Source of the DNA: Vulcanimicrobiota bacterium
Lineage (GTDB): Bacteria > Vulcanimicrobiota > Xenobia > Xenobiales > JADMJV01
Assembly: GCA_023447635.1 (NCBI GenBank)
Contig: JAEXNA010000156.1
Coordinates: 1-63,730 of the forward strand
Direction of reading: 5' to 3'
DNA length: 63,730 bases
Shown: positions 26,546 to 35,790 of the stretch, in pieces
How positions within the stretch are numbered: position 1 is the first letter of the stretch
How the letters are laid out: every line of letters begins with the position of its first letter
Program-made: the position numbers and the translations under genes
Notes under the pieces: generated by a model
Told to the model about the DNA's origin: nothing
Databases searched by the model: none
What the model saw: the letters and a program-made list of their open reading frames with translations, nothing else

Positions 26546-29164
26546 ATGGATACCGTACCTGCCGATAGTCTCGAACAGTTAGAACCGAGCGAACAAGACC
26601 GTAGCCTTCGGGTGCTCGAGTGGCCCCAGGTCCAGGCTCGGGTCCTGGCCTGCTGCCAGTGGGCGGGAGGCCAGGAGGTGCTGTACTCCTTTGGTCCGCT
26701 CGACGACATCGACGACCTCGAGCGGCGTCAGGCTCACGTGCTCGAGGCGGTTCGCCTGGAGGGAGAGGGCAACGGGCGCAGTCTTGGCGGCCTGGTCGAC
26801 CCCCGCCCGGCGCTGAAGGCTTCTTTGAAGGGGCGCGTTCTGCAACCAGAAGAACTGCTGGACGTCCACCTGATGTGCGCTATCTCGAAAGAGCTGCACT
26901 CCATGTTCAAGGGACGGGCGGACGACCTGCCTCGCCTTTACGACGTGGTCCATCCTGTCATTCCTCAGCCTAAGCTCGAGCTACGACTGCACCGCTCTAT
27001 CACCCGAGACGGCAAGGTCAGCGATGAAGCCAGTCAGGCGTTACGTAAGATCCGAGCCGAAGTTCGCGAGGTCGAAGAGAAGCTGCAGCGCTCGCTGCAG
27101 GGGCTGCTGCGTCATCCCGACCTGTCCAAGACCTACCAGGAGCCGATCGTCACCCAGCGCGACGGCCGCTTCGTGATTCCGGTCAAGGCCGAATACAAAG
27201 GGCGGTTTCCGGGCCTGGTCATCGACCAGTCGTCGTCGGGCGCCACTCTCTTTATGGAGCCGTTCGTGGCGGTAAGCCTGGGCAACGAGCTGCGCCAGAA
27301 GACGTTGGCCGAACAGCGCGAGGTGCACCGCATCCTGACCGAACTGTCTCACCTGGTGGCCGACCACGCTCCTTCGTTGATTCGGGCAGCGGCGGCGCTG
27401 GCTCGGTTAGACGCCTACACGGCCCTGGCTCGCTATTTGTTCCAGATCGAAGGCACTATCCCCAAGGTCACCGACAATGGCGACCTGATCCTGAAGCGGG
27501 CCCATCACCCCTTGATCGGCGAAGGCTCGGTGCCGATCGACATCGAGCTATCGAGGGGCACCCGGACCCTGGTCATCACCGGTCCGAATACCGGGGGCAA
27601 GACGGTAGCTCTGAAGATCGCTGGTTTGCTATCGTTGATGGCGTCCACGGGCTACCCCGTGCCCACCTCGGAGCTTTCGACCTTCCCTTTGATCACTCGG
27701 GTCTGGGCCGACATCGGCGACGAGCAGAGTCTGGCTCAGTCGCTATCGACGTTCTCGGCCCATCTGGTGCACATTCTCGAGATTTTGAAGCACGCCGATC
27801 GGCGCTCGCTGGTCTTGCTCGACGAGCTGGGCGCGGGCACCGATCCCAGTGAAGGCGGGGCGCTGGGCGTGGCGATTTTGAACGAGCTGCACGGACGCGG
27901 CTGCCGAACCATCGTCAGCACTCACCTGTCTCAGCTCAAAGTCCAGGCCAAGAAGATGGAGGGCTTCGAAAACGCTGCTGTCGAGTTCGATACCTCGACT
28001 CTGCGGCCGACCTATCGCGTGCTGATGGGGATTCCGGGGCGCTCGAACGCTCTGGCCATCGCGGCCGGCTTGGGTCTACCCGAGGGGCTGCTGCGCGAGG
28101 CGCGCTCTTTTCTGGGCGGAGGTTATCAGAACATCGAGCAGTTGCTCGATGACCTGGAGCTAGAGAAGGAGGCGGCCAAGCAGAGGGAACTCCGGTTGGA
28201 GGGGGAGAGGCGTCGGCTGGAGGAGACCCGGCAGCGGTTGGAGGCCGAGCGCGACGACCTGCTGGCTCGCAAAGACAAAGAGTTAGAGGACGCCCGGCTC
28301 GAGGCCGAGCGGATTGTCGAAGAGACCAAAGCCAAGACCCGGGGGATGTTCAAAGAGTTCCAGCACGGGATGAAGGCCGTGGGGGAAGAGCGCAAAGAGG
28401 CGCTACTTCAGGCCCGCCGACTGGCCCGGGAGTGGGCTGACCGGATGCGCGGCGGCGCGGCGCCAGACGACTCGCTGGCTCGCTACGGCAGCACCGAGAT
28501 CCGTGAAGAAGACATCGCCTTCGACCACCTGGGCGAGCAAGCTCGCGCGGTGGCTCGTCAGGCCGAGATGGAGCTCGAGGCGCAGCGTAAGGCGCTGGCT
28601 ATCGAGCGACGGGCTCAGCGTAAAAAGGAGAAGGCGGCCCAGCCCAGGGCTGCTCAGCCGGCGAAGGCGGGCCCCGTGTCCAAGTTCGAGGCCGGTCCGG
28701 CGAAGTTGCCCGAGGGCACTCGCGTCTACTGTCCCAAGCTGGGGCAAGAGGGTGTGGTGGTCTCGCAGCGCGGGGGGCGGGTCGACGTCAAGCTCGGCGC
28801 CTTGAAGATGACCTTTGGAAGAGAAGAGCTCGAGGTGTTCAAACACCAGAATCTGCCGGACGACGCTCCCGCTCCGCCCCCTGTCAAAGAGGTAATCCCC
28901 AGTGCGGGGGCCGACACGATCTCGATGCGCTGCGACCTGCGCGGCCAGCGGGTGGACACCGCGCTCTTTGAGTTGGACCAGTATCTGGACCGAGCAGCCC
29001 GAGCCGGTATCGATAAGGTCGAGATTTTGCACGGCAAGGGCACCGGTACCCTGCGCGTAGCGATTCAGCAGCATTTAAAGGCGCATCGTCAGGTGCTAGA
29101 GCATCGCGACGGCGGGCACGGCGAAGGAAGCTGGGGCGTCACTATCGCCACGCTCCGAGGCTAG
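26546..29164 (+). CDS. mutS2: MutS2 family endonuclease / ribosome-rescue ATPase
   Basis: 872 residues. The core helices are followed by the ATPase with Walker A VITGPNTGGKTVALK and Walker B SLVLLDELGAGTDPSEGG and then STHLSQLK. A long charged coiled coil (LELEKEAAKQRELRLEGERR and on) precedes a small KOW/SH3-like segment and the C-terminal Smr nuclease domain (MRCDLRGQRVDTALFELDQY, VEILHGKGTGTLR). MutS2 proteins limit homologous recombination, and some act on collided ribosomes. The gene is divergent from the beta-helix operon, and its stop overlaps the convergent Uma2 stop by four bases. Confidence 0.95.
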   Translation: MDTVPADSLEQLEPSEQDRSLRVLEWPQVQARVLACCQWAGGQEVLYSFGPLDDIDDLERRQAHVLEAVRLEGEGNGRSLGGLVDPRPALKASLKGRVLQPEELLDVHLMCAISKELHSMFKGRADDLPRLYDVVHPVIPQPKLELRLHRSITRDGKVSDEASQALRKIRAEVREVEEKLQRSLQGLLRHPDLSKTYQEPIVTQRDGRFVIPVKAEYKGRFPGLVIDQSSSGATLFMEPFVAVSLGNELRQKTLAEQREVHRILTELSHLVADHAPSLIRAAAALARLDAYTALARYLFQIEGTIPKVTDNGDLILKRAHHPLIGEGSVPIDIELSRGTRTLVITGPNTGGKTVALKIAGLLSLMASTGYPVPTSELSTFPLITRVWADIGDEQSLAQSLSTFSAHLVHILEILKHADRRSLVLLDELGAGTDPSEGGALGVAILNELHGRGCRTIVSTHLSQLKVQAKKMEGFENAAVEFDTSTLRPTYRVLMGIPGRSNALAIAAGLGLPEGLLREARSFLGGGYQNIEQLLDDLELEKEAAKQRELRLEGERRRLEETRQRLEAERDDLLARKDKELEDARLEAERIVEETKAKTRGMFKEFQHGMKAVGEERKEALLQARRLAREWADRMRGGAAPDDSLARYGSTEIREEDIAFDHLGEQARAVARQAEMELEAQRKALAIERRAQRKKEKAAQPRAAQPAKAGPVSKFEAGPAKLPEGTRVYCPKLGQEGVVVSQRGGRVDVKLGALKMTFGREELEVFKHQNLPDDAPAPPPVKEVIPSAGADTISMRCDLRGQRVDTALFELDQYLDRAARAGIDKVEILHGKGTGTLRVAIQQHLKAHRQVLEHRDGGHGEGSWGVTIATLRG

Positions 29165-29775
29165 TCTTGAAGCGTGGCGGGAACGGGAGGCGTACCTTCT
29201 CGCACTTCGTCCGGGTAGTCGACAGGGGGGCCGAAGATCTCGGAGAGTTCGAAGGTCACTCCGGTCAAGGTTGGGCTGACCAGCGTATCCCGGTCGGAAT
29301 ACGTCGCGGCGACGCGATAGCTTCCGTCGTCGCCGAGTTTCAGAACTTCGACCATGGCGGGTTCGGGCGTGACCAGCCAGAATTCTGGGACGCCGAAGCG
29401 GGCGTACAGATTCAGTTTGCGGATCCTGTCGTGTCGCAGCGTCGAAGGAGAGAGGACCTCGACCACCAGCGTCGGCGGCCCCTCGATAAATCTGTCCGTG
29501 ACCTGATCGGGGTTGCAGACCACGATGACATCGGGCTGCACGATGTCGGATTCGGAAAGTTTGACGTCGATGGGCGAGACGAACGCTTCGCATCGCGATT
29601 TTGCAAGGCAGGGAGCGAGCACTCCCGAAAGCCTGGTGACCAGGCGTTGGTGGATGGTTCGAGGAGCGGGCGACACCGCGTACGGCTCGCCGTCGATGAT
29701 TTCCCAGCGAGCGTCATCGCCCCAAGAGCAGTAATCTTCGTAGGTGACCTCGGTTGGCTGTCTCAGCGGTTCCAT
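29161..29775 (-). CDS. Uma2 family (DUF820) putative endonuclease
   Basis: 204 residues. The PD-(D/E)xK-like pattern of Uma2 proteins is visible: YEDYCSWGDDARWEIIDGEP, DVKLSESDIVQPDVIVVCNP, GPPTLVVEVLSPSTLRHDRI (core E) and KLNLYARFGVPEFWLVTPEP. Family members are abundant in cyanobacteria and other large genomes, with mostly unknown roles. The ATG lies six bases after the -10-like box TAGACT, with no ribosome binding site, so the mRNA may be leaderless. Confidence 0.9.
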   Translation of the reverse strand: MEPLRQPTEVTYEDYCSWGDDARWEIIDGEPYAVSPAPRTIHQRLVTRLSGVLAPCLAKSRCEAFVSPIDVKLSESDIVQPDVIVVCNPDQVTDRFIEGPPTLVVEVLSPSTLRHDRIRKLNLYARFGVPEFWLVTPEPAMVEVLKLGDDGSYRVAATYSDRDTLVSPTLTGVTFELSEIFGPPVDYPDEVREGTPPVPATLQD

Positions 29776-29781
29776 AGAGTC

Positions 29782-29787
29782 AGTCTA
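29782..29787 (-). promoter_or_regulatory. -10 box for a leaderless Uma2 transcript
   Basis: The minus strand reads TGG-TAGACT, an extended -10 (TGn then TANNNT), six bases before the ATG. No Shine-Dalgarno sequence lies between. No good -35 is seen. Confidence 0.5.
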
Positions 29788-29840
29788 CCACAGGCTCCGG
29801 GGAAAGAGGGCGCCGGCGGGGGGAAAGCAAAGCCTTCCGA

Positions 29841-30128
29841 GTGACGGAAAACTGTAGTCTTATCATCGCCTTCTTCCCTCAGCGCCCTGGTTCGGGCTCG
29901 ATTCACGACGTAGAGCGTCTGCTCTCACGCCATCCTGTGCGGATTGAACGCACGGAAGTGACCGAAAAAGGCATTTTGGTCTTTGCCGAATCGACCCAGT
30001 GCGACAGTATGGATCTGACCTCGATGCGCGAAGCGCTGGCCGGCGAGGGACAGCACGCCGGTTATCGCATCCGCCTGCAGCGCGAAGAGCTGTTCCGAGC
30101 CATGCACTCTCTGGTTATCAGCGCCTAG
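29841..30128 (+). CDS. ACT-domain protein of the UPF0237 type
   Basis: 95 residues from a GTG. The end, YRIRLQREELFRAMHSL, closely resembles the ending of UPF0237 ACT-domain proteins, and the length is right. The N-terminus (LIIAFFPQRPGSGSIHDVER) is more divergent. ACT domains bind small ligands such as amino acids. Known UPF0237 genes usually sit beside a DUF711 (UPF0210) gene, and one lies immediately downstream, but here it is on the opposite strand, with a hairpin between. Confidence 0.7.
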   Translation: MTENCSLIIAFFPQRPGSGSIHDVERLLSRHPVRIERTEVTEKGILVFAESTQCDSMDLTSMREALAGEGQHAGYRIRLQREELFRAMHSLVISA

Positions 30129-30143
30129 AGGCGCCTAGACGAC

Positions 30144-30181
30144 AACTAGGGCGTGTCATCGACTGACGACACGCCCTAGTT
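30144..30181. terminator. Bidirectional hairpin between convergent genes
   Basis: A perfect 14-bp inverted repeat (AACTAGGGCGTGTC and its complement) has a 10-base loop. The stop codon of the DUF711 gene lies inside its right arm. No long T run follows, so it may be a factor-assisted terminator or an RNA-stabilising stem. Confidence 0.65.
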
Positions 30182-31537
30182 CGTCAGGCTCTGAAGCGGG
30201 GCGGGAATACGCCCGCCGCGGCGGACGAAGTCTAGCGACGAGAACTGGTTGGTAGCGATGATCGGGCCGGCGCCCAGCAGCCCGCCGTAGTCGACCCATT
30301 CTCCGGGCCCCTTGCCGGGAACCGGGATCAGGCGCGCGGCCGTGGTCTTGTTGTTGATCATCCCGATAGCCATCTCGTCAGCGATGATGGCGGCCAGCGT
30401 CTCGACGGTGGTGTCTCCGGGGACCGCGACCATGTCCAGGCCCACCGAGCAGACGGCCGTCATCGCTTCGAGTTTGGCCAGCGACAGGGCGCCGGATTCC
30501 ACGGCACGGGCCATCGCCATATCCTCGGTGACCGGGATAAAGGCGCCCGAAAGTCCGCCGACCCGCGAAGAGGCCATCGCACCGCCGCGTTTGACGGCGT
30601 CGTTAAGCATCGCGAGCGCGGCCACGCTGCCGTGAGTCCCCACTTGCTCTAGTCCCATCGCTTGCAGCACTTCGGCGATAGAGTCGCCACGGGCCGGGGT
30701 GGGGGCCAGCGATAGGTCGACGATTCCGAACGGGATTCCCAGTCGCTTCGAGACCTGACGACCGGCCAACTCTCCGGCTCGGGTGATTTTGAACGCCGTC
30801 GCTTTGATCGCTTCGGCGATCTCGTGCAGCGGCGCTTTGGGCATCTTCGAAATGACCGAGCGCACCACGCCCGGACCGGACACGCCGATGTTCAAGGCGA
30901 CTTCCGGCTCTCCAGGGCCACACATGGCGCCCGCAATGAACGGATTGTCTTCGGGTTGGTTGCAGAAGATCACCAGGCGTCCGCAGTCCAGCCCTTCGCG
31001 CTCGGGGTGACGATGAGCCAGGTCGCGAACCGCCTTAGCCACCATGTAACAGGCGTCCATGTTGATGCCAGCTTTTGATGAGGCGACCGAAATCGAAGCA
31101 CAAACCCGCTCGGTCGCGCTGAGCGCCTCGGGCAGCCCTTCGATCAGGACCTGGTCCGACAGGCACATCCCCTTATGGACCGGAGCCGAGTAGCCACCCA
31201 GGAAGTCGACGCCCAGCTCTTTGGCGACGCGGTCCAGCGCCAGCGCCATCGGAAGGTAGCTGTCGGCCCGGGTGGCCGCCATCAGTCGGCTGACGGGGGA
31301 GACCGAGATCCGCTTGTTGACGATCGGGATCCCCAGGTCGGCCGAGACCGCGTTCACGGTGGGCACCAGGTCGCTGGCCGTGCGCAGCAGTTTTTCGACC
31401 GTGCGTCGCACCGTCGATTCGACGGTTTCCGCAGCACAGTCGTGCAACTGGACCGCCAGGGTCACGGTGCGGATGTCGAGGTGCAGGTCCTCGATCATCT
31501 CCAGGGTTTCCAACACTTCTTGGGCCGTAAGCATCAT
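30176..31537 (-). CDS. DUF711 / UPF0210 (PFL-like) family protein
   Basis: 453 residues, the full family length. Recognisable stretches are TVNAVSADLGIPIVNKRISV, ASSKAGINMDACYMV, the metal- or substrate-site-like FCNQPEDNPFIAGAMCG, and GVSGPGVVRSVISKMP, then LAPTPARGDSIAEVLQAMG and LDMVAVPGDTTVETLAAII. The fold is related to glycyl-radical-enzyme-like barrels, but the biochemical role is unknown. It is probably partnered with the ACT-domain protein at 29841. Confidence 0.93.
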   Translation of the reverse strand: MMLTAQEVLETLEMIEDLHLDIRTVTLAVQLHDCAAETVESTVRRTVEKLLRTASDLVPTVNAVSADLGIPIVNKRISVSPVSRLMAATRADSYLPMALALDRVAKELGVDFLGGYSAPVHKGMCLSDQVLIEGLPEALSATERVCASISVASSKAGINMDACYMVAKAVRDLAHRHPEREGLDCGRLVIFCNQPEDNPFIAGAMCGPGEPEVALNIGVSGPGVVRSVISKMPKAPLHEIAEAIKATAFKITRAGELAGRQVSKRLGIPFGIVDLSLAPTPARGDSIAEVLQAMGLEQVGTHGSVAALAMLNDAVKRGGAMASSRVGGLSGAFIPVTEDMAMARAVESGALSLAKLEAMTAVCSVGLDMVAVPGDTTVETLAAIIADEMAIGMINNKTTAARLIPVPGKGPGEWVDYGGLLGAGPIIATNQFSSLDFVRRGGRIPAPLQSLTN

Positions 31538-31623
31538 AGGCCGGGCGGTTCTTCTCGATCTGTCGTTCCCCCTCCAAAATCGCTTCGGGGGGAATCTCCG
31601 TCTTTGGCCTCAAACCGGCCGGC

Positions 31624-32103
31624 ATGGCTTACTGGCTGCTCAAATCCGAGCCCGACGTGTTCTCTATCGACGACCTGCAGCGCGACCTGACCACCACCTG
31701 GGACGGTGTCCGCAACTATCAGGCACGCAACCACCAACTCGCCATGAAGAAGGGCGAACTGGCGTTGTTCTATCATAGCCGTGCCACTCCGCCTGCCGTG
31801 GCCGGCATCTGCCGCATCGTGCAGAAGGCGTTTCCCGACGTCACCGCTTTCGACCCGGAGGCGAAGTACTACGATCCGAAGTCCGACCCGGACAAGCCGC
31901 GCTGGTTCAACGTTCTGGTGGAATACGTCTGCCACATGCCCCAGCCCGTTCCCTTGGCAGATATCCGCGATCACAAATCGCTCAAAGAGATGGTGCTGGT
32001 GAACAACTCTCGCTTATCCGTACAGCCTGTGACCCCGGCGGCCTTCAAGACCATCTGTAAGATGGGCGGCCTGGACGGCGTTCCTAAACTGGCAAAGTCC
32101 TAA
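31624..32103 (+). CDS. EVE domain protein
   Basis: 159 residues filling one EVE (PUA-like) domain: YWLLKSEPDVFSIDDLQRD, TTTWDGVRNYQARNHQLAMK, KGELALFYHSRATPPAVAGI, and DPDKPRWFNVLVEYV near the end. EVE domains bind modified bases in DNA or RNA, and this subfamily (THYN1-like) is single-domain. It is divergent from the DUF711 gene. A second EVE-superfamily protein occurs at 62495. The biological role in bacteria is not established. Confidence 0.93.
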   Translation: MAYWLLKSEPDVFSIDDLQRDLTTTWDGVRNYQARNHQLAMKKGELALFYHSRATPPAVAGICRIVQKAFPDVTAFDPEAKYYDPKSDPDKPRWFNVLVEYVCHMPQPVPLADIRDHKSLKEMVLVNNSRLSVQPVTPAAFKTICKMGGLDGVPKLAKS

Positions 32104-32452
32104 GGGGGAAGGTGCTTAGGGAAAGCAGCGATCTCGCTCCCTGAAAGAGCGTCGTTACCCGAGATAACCGCACAAAAAAAGGGAGGCCGCTTTGGGTCAC
32201 GGCCTCGGGTTGGGGTTATGAGGTTGGGTTTGTTGGGAAGGTAGGTCTGTTACTTCCTTCTTGAGTATAGGAAAAATTTCACGGAATTCTAGATATCCTT
32301 TCGGATGCTATAGGGGCATCCTGAAGTATATCTCGGGGCGGCACAAAGCCCGTAGCCACGCGGTTGGCAGAATTCGTCTCGACGTTTGCTTAAAGGCGAA
32401 CATGTCTTCGACTCTTTCCTACACTTTCATACTGGACGAACCGACGGGGTGC
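32104..32452. other. Intergenic region between convergent genes
   Basis: No coding sequence is convincing here. It holds a minus-strand terminator at 32174-32207, then a lower-GC stretch (about 32255-32345) unlike the surrounding DNA, with no clear promoter or repeat. Confidence 0.5.
32174..32207 (-). terminator. Intrinsic terminator
   Basis: On the minus strand GAGGCCGTG...GCGGCCTC forms a stem followed by seven T. It lies about 250 bases after the stop of the homogentisate dioxygenase gene. Confidence 0.75.
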
Positions 32453-33607
32453 CTAGTACATCCAGCTCAGGCCGTAGCTGTCCTCTTCGAACTCGATCGC
32501 GCCGGCCGCGATCTGCAGCGGGCGGAAAGTGTCGACCATCACGGCCAGTTCCTCGGTCGAAACTTTGCCGATAGAGGCCTCGGTGGCGCCCGGTTGAGGG
32601 CCGTGCGGCAGACCGGAGGGGTGAAGCGTCCAGTCGTATTTGTCCACGCCGCGCCGACTCATGAAGTCGCCGTCCACGTAATAGAGCACTTCGTCGGAGT
32701 TGACGTTCGAATGATTGTAGGGCGCCGGGATCCCCAGCGGATGATAATCGAAGAGGCGCGGGCAGAACGAGCAGACGACGAAGTTATGAGCGTCGAAGGT
32801 CTGATGGACGGGCGGCGGTTGGTGCACACGACCCGTAATCGGCTCGAAATCTTCGATATTGAAAGTCCATGGGTAAAGACAACCGTCCCAGCCGATCACG
32901 TCGAAAGGGTGGTGGGCCATGACGTGCAGGTGCATCGCGTCGCGAACCTTGACGTGGACTTCGAAGTCGCCTTCCTCGGCGATCGGGTCAAGATAATCGG
33001 GCGGAGTGATATCGCGCTCGCAGTACGGCGAGTGCTCGAGCAGCTGCCCGTACTTGTTGCGGTAACGCTTCGGAGGCTGAATCTGGCTGGGGCACTCGAT
33101 AACCAGGAATCGGTTGTCGGGCGAATCTAGCTCCATACGCCAGGTCACTCCGTAGGGGATAACGATGTAGTCGCCGGGACGGAACGGCAGAGAGCCGAAC
33201 TGACTGAGCAGTTTGCCCGATCCTTCGTGCACGAACCAGGTCTCATAGGCCTGTCCGTTGCGATAAAACACCTTCGACGACTCGGTAGGGCGCGACAGCG
33301 ACAGCGTGACGTCCGGGTTCCCCATGATGGTGCGTCGTCCCGACTGAGGATCGCCTCCGGCGGGAAAGTCTTTGGTCTTGAACTGGCGACCGCGCAGCGG
33401 CCCGTAGTCCAACCACTCGACCTTCTCGGAAGGCAGAAGCTCCATACGACGCACTCGGGTGGGCGGGTAGTGATGGTAGAGCAGGGACTGGATCCCCGAG
33501 AACCCCTCCATCCCCATGACTTCTTCCGTGTACAGTTGGCCGTCGGGACGGCGGAACTGGGTGTGGCGTTTGTGAGGGATCTCGCCCCGGCGAACGTAAT
33601 ATGGCAT
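32453..33607 (-). CDS. hmgA: Homogentisate 1,2-dioxygenase
   Basis: 384 residues, close to the bacterial length. It opens the aromatic ring of homogentisate to maleylacetoacetate in tyrosine and phenylalanine breakdown, using Fe(II). The cupin iron-site region is visible as PAPYNHSNVNSDEVLYYVDG (His and Glu ligands) and LHPSGLPHGPQPGATEAS (His ligand). A start-proximal GGGGGC lies before the ATG. The other genes of the pathway (hpd, fahA, maiA) are not adjacent, so the enzyme is orphaned in this window. Confidence 0.93.
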   Translation of the reverse strand: MPYYVRRGEIPHKRHTQFRRPDGQLYTEEVMGMEGFSGIQSLLYHHYPPTRVRRMELLPSEKVEWLDYGPLRGRQFKTKDFPAGGDPQSGRRTIMGNPDVTLSLSRPTESSKVFYRNGQAYETWFVHEGSGKLLSQFGSLPFRPGDYIVIPYGVTWRMELDSPDNRFLVIECPSQIQPPKRYRNKYGQLLEHSPYCERDITPPDYLDPIAEEGDFEVHVKVRDAMHLHVMAHHPFDVIGWDGCLYPWTFNIEDFEPITGRVHQPPPVHQTFDAHNFVVCSFCPRLFDYHPLGIPAPYNHSNVNSDEVLYYVDGDFMSRRGVDKYDWTLHPSGLPHGPQPGATEASIGKVSTEELAVMVDTFRPLQIAAGAIEFEEDSYGLSWMY

Positions 33608-33752
33608 AAACGCCCCCTTCTAGACGCTCGATGGACAACTCCTATCGCGGCGCGAAATTCTCCAACCGTCCTGCTTAGAGCAGCCGACCTCTCGGTTCCT
33701 CGTCGCTATGAAAAAAATGCCAAAAATTTAGGTATGAATGTCCGTCGACATG

Positions 33753-33781
33753 TTCACAAATCGCTCACTCTTCGGTACTCT
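33753..33781 (+). promoter_or_regulatory. Promoter for the heptad-glycine protein
   Basis: TTCACA (33753-33758) and TACTCT (33776-33781) are 17 bases apart, in a lower-GC stretch upstream of the gene at 33843. The leader would be about 55 bases and contain TGGAG near the start. Confidence 0.55.
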
Positions 33782-33842
33782 GTTTCAACGACAATGTGCG
33801 AGTAGAACCTTATGCATTTGCTTACCTGGAGTGTGACTTAAG

Positions 33843-35711
33843 ATGATGATTTCTTCGAATCCGGCATCCGTACGCCCGACCACCGCCAAGAGCGTGGCCG
33901 AAAAGATCAAAGCCGAAGGTGAAGCCGAACAGGCCCGCGGCGCTGAACTGCAAAAAGACGGCGTCGACCTGCAGCAGCAGGGCGCCGACGAACAAAAGAT
34001 TGGTGAAGAAGCCAAGAAGCTTGGCCAGTGGGTCAAAGAGAAAGGCCAGACCGTCGTAGCGGCTGGTCAGGAGCAGGTCGCTGCTGGCGAACAGGCCATC
34101 ACCGACGGCCAGGCCGCTGAACAGGCTGCCCGCGACAGCGAAGTCGCTCACACCGAAAGCTTCAGCGGCGCCCTCGACACCGCCAAGGCTGCTCGCGAAT
34201 CCGCCGACGCCAACGTCGCCAAGATCGAAAACGGTCTGGCCACCGAGAAGGCTGCCGTCGAGCAGCAGGGCGCGGAACTGGGCAAGTTCGGCTCGAACCT
34301 GGCCGACGCCGGGGTGCTTCTGGGCGCCAGCAAGATCATCCAGAAAAAAGCTGCCGAAGGCGTCGCTGCCGAAAAGGAAGCGTTCGCTGGAGCCGAAGCC
34401 GGAACCGCCCAGATGAAGGCCGGTCTGGACGCCCAGGCCGCCGGTCGCGCCGTCTCTAGCGACGGACGCAACGACTTGCGCAAATCCGACGACCTCAAGG
34501 ACCAGTCCGAGCAGGCCGCCGTGCGCAGCAGCGCCTACGGCGACCGCGCCCAGGCTCACCTGACCGAGGCCGGCAACCTGAAAGAGGAAGCCGACGCTCA
34601 CTCTGAAGCCGCCGACAAGTACAGCACCCTGGCCACCGGCGCCGCCGCTTCGGCCATTGTCGCTGGAGCCGCCAAGGCCGACCAGGACGCGATGGCCGAA
34701 CTGCTCGCCCTCAAGGCCGAGATCGACTTCGACGCTTCCGCCGGTCTTGCCGAACTGTCCCAGTTCAAGGACGAGTCGAAACGCACCCGCAACGAGGGCT
34801 TTAACGCCGTCGGCGCCAGCATCAGCCACACCGAGAAGGGCAAGTACTACGGCAACCTCGAGTCGACCCTGAACAGCGAATCCGAAGCTCTGAGCGGCCA
34901 GTCCGAGTTCGAAGCCAACGAGCAGGGACGCAAACTGTTCGGCGCCGGCGAGCGCGGCATCCTGGCCGCCGGCGACGGCGCCCGCTCGCTGAAGCACGGC
35001 AACGACGCCGTCAAGTTCGAGCAGCGCAGCACCGAGTTCAAGGCCTCCGGTGACGAGAAGGTCGCCCGCGGCGGAGCTCAGCAGCAGGAAGGCACCGCGA
35101 CCCTCGAGGCCGCTCTGGGCCAGATCGCAAACTCCACCTCGGCTCAGGAAGCCACCCACGCTGGTCAGCAGGCGAACCACACCACGCTGGACACCCTCAA
35201 CAAGTCCACCGGGGAAACCATCGCCAACCGCGAAGCCAGCCTCGGCGCCATCAAGGAAAGCGGAAGCACCCAGGCCTCGTCGCTGCTCGAGCAGACCGCC
35301 GGACTGGCCGGACTGTTCGTCGACCAGAAGGTCGGTCAGGACAGCCACGCTACCCGTACCACCGAACTGGGCAACCTGCAGGCCGACGCTGCTGCTATCG
35401 CCGCTGGCCTGGCCGCCGTCGAGCAGGGTCTCAACACCCGCGCTGAAGGCGCCGACATCGTCGACAAGGGCGTCAAGGCCGTCAACTTCGGTCAGGCCGC
35501 TATCGACAAGGGTGAAGAGCTGGTCGAGGCCGGTACCGAGCACGCCGAAGCTGGTCGCCAGAAGGAAGAAGCCGGTAAGGTCATCTCGAACAAGGGCGAC
35601 AAGTACGTCGACCTCGCCAACAAGACCCTCAACCCGCAGCCGCCCGCTGGCCAGCAGCCTCCTGCCGGACAGCAGCCGCCCACCGAGGAAGTCTACAACA
35701 TCCTCAAGTAG
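33843..35711 (+). CDS. Large alanine-rich helical protein with glycine every seventh residue
   Basis: 622 residues with no cysteine, no signal peptide and no hydrophobic helix longer than a short Ala-rich patch near residue 270. It is rich in Ala, Glu, Gln, Lys and Gly. From residue 26 to 89 glycine falls on every seventh position (26, 33, 40, 47, 54, 61, 68, 75, 82, 89), and again from 522 to 585. In between the register is kept with Gly, Ala or Ser. This predicts one long helix or coiled coil with a glycine seam. The tail is proline-rich (NPQPPAGQQPPAGQQPP). The start has TGGAG upstream, and a strong terminator follows. An equally long antisense frame is a codon-bias shadow. A paralog of the same style lies at 39275. 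The function is unknown. Confidence 0.88.
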   Translation: MMISSNPASVRPTTAKSVAEKIKAEGEAEQARGAELQKDGVDLQQQGADEQKIGEEAKKLGQWVKEKGQTVVAAGQEQVAAGEQAITDGQAAEQAARDSEVAHTESFSGALDTAKAARESADANVAKIENGLATEKAAVEQQGAELGKFGSNLADAGVLLGASKIIQKKAAEGVAAEKEAFAGAEAGTAQMKAGLDAQAAGRAVSSDGRNDLRKSDDLKDQSEQAAVRSSAYGDRAQAHLTEAGNLKEEADAHSEAADKYSTLATGAAASAIVAGAAKADQDAMAELLALKAEIDFDASAGLAELSQFKDESKRTRNEGFNAVGASISHTEKGKYYGNLESTLNSESEALSGQSEFEANEQGRKLFGAGERGILAAGDGARSLKHGNDAVKFEQRSTEFKASGDEKVARGGAQQQEGTATLEAALGQIANSTSAQEATHAGQQANHTTLDTLNKSTGETIANREASLGAIKESGSTQASSLLEQTAGLAGLFVDQKVGQDSHATRTTELGNLQADAAAIAAGLAAVEQGLNTRAEGADIVDKGVKAVNFGQAAIDKGEELVEAGTEHAEAGRQKEEAGKVISNKGDKYVDLANKTLNPQPPAGQQPPAGQQPPTEEVYNILK

Positions 35712-35754
35712 TTGCCGCTTCGGACCTTCGGGTCCGAGTCTGAAGCTCAAAAAG

Positions 35755-35786
35755 AAAGCCCCGGCCTCAGCGCCGGGGCTTTTTTG
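35755..35786. terminator. Bidirectional intrinsic terminator
   Basis: AAAGCCCCGGC pairs with GCCGGGGCTTT around a short loop and is followed by T on the plus strand and TTTCTTTTT on the minus strand. It separates the convergent genes at 33843 and 35791. A small CGGACC-TTCG-GGTCCG hairpin precedes it. Confidence 0.88.
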
Positions 35787-35790
35787 CTCT

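Noticed and set aside
33822..35750. A 642-residue frame antisense to the heptad-glycine gene
   Set aside because: It mirrors the real gene because codon bias keeps the opposite strand open. Its Leu/Val/Gly/Ser-rich content and lack of a ribosome binding site, with the promoter and terminator set for the plus strand, favour the plus gene.
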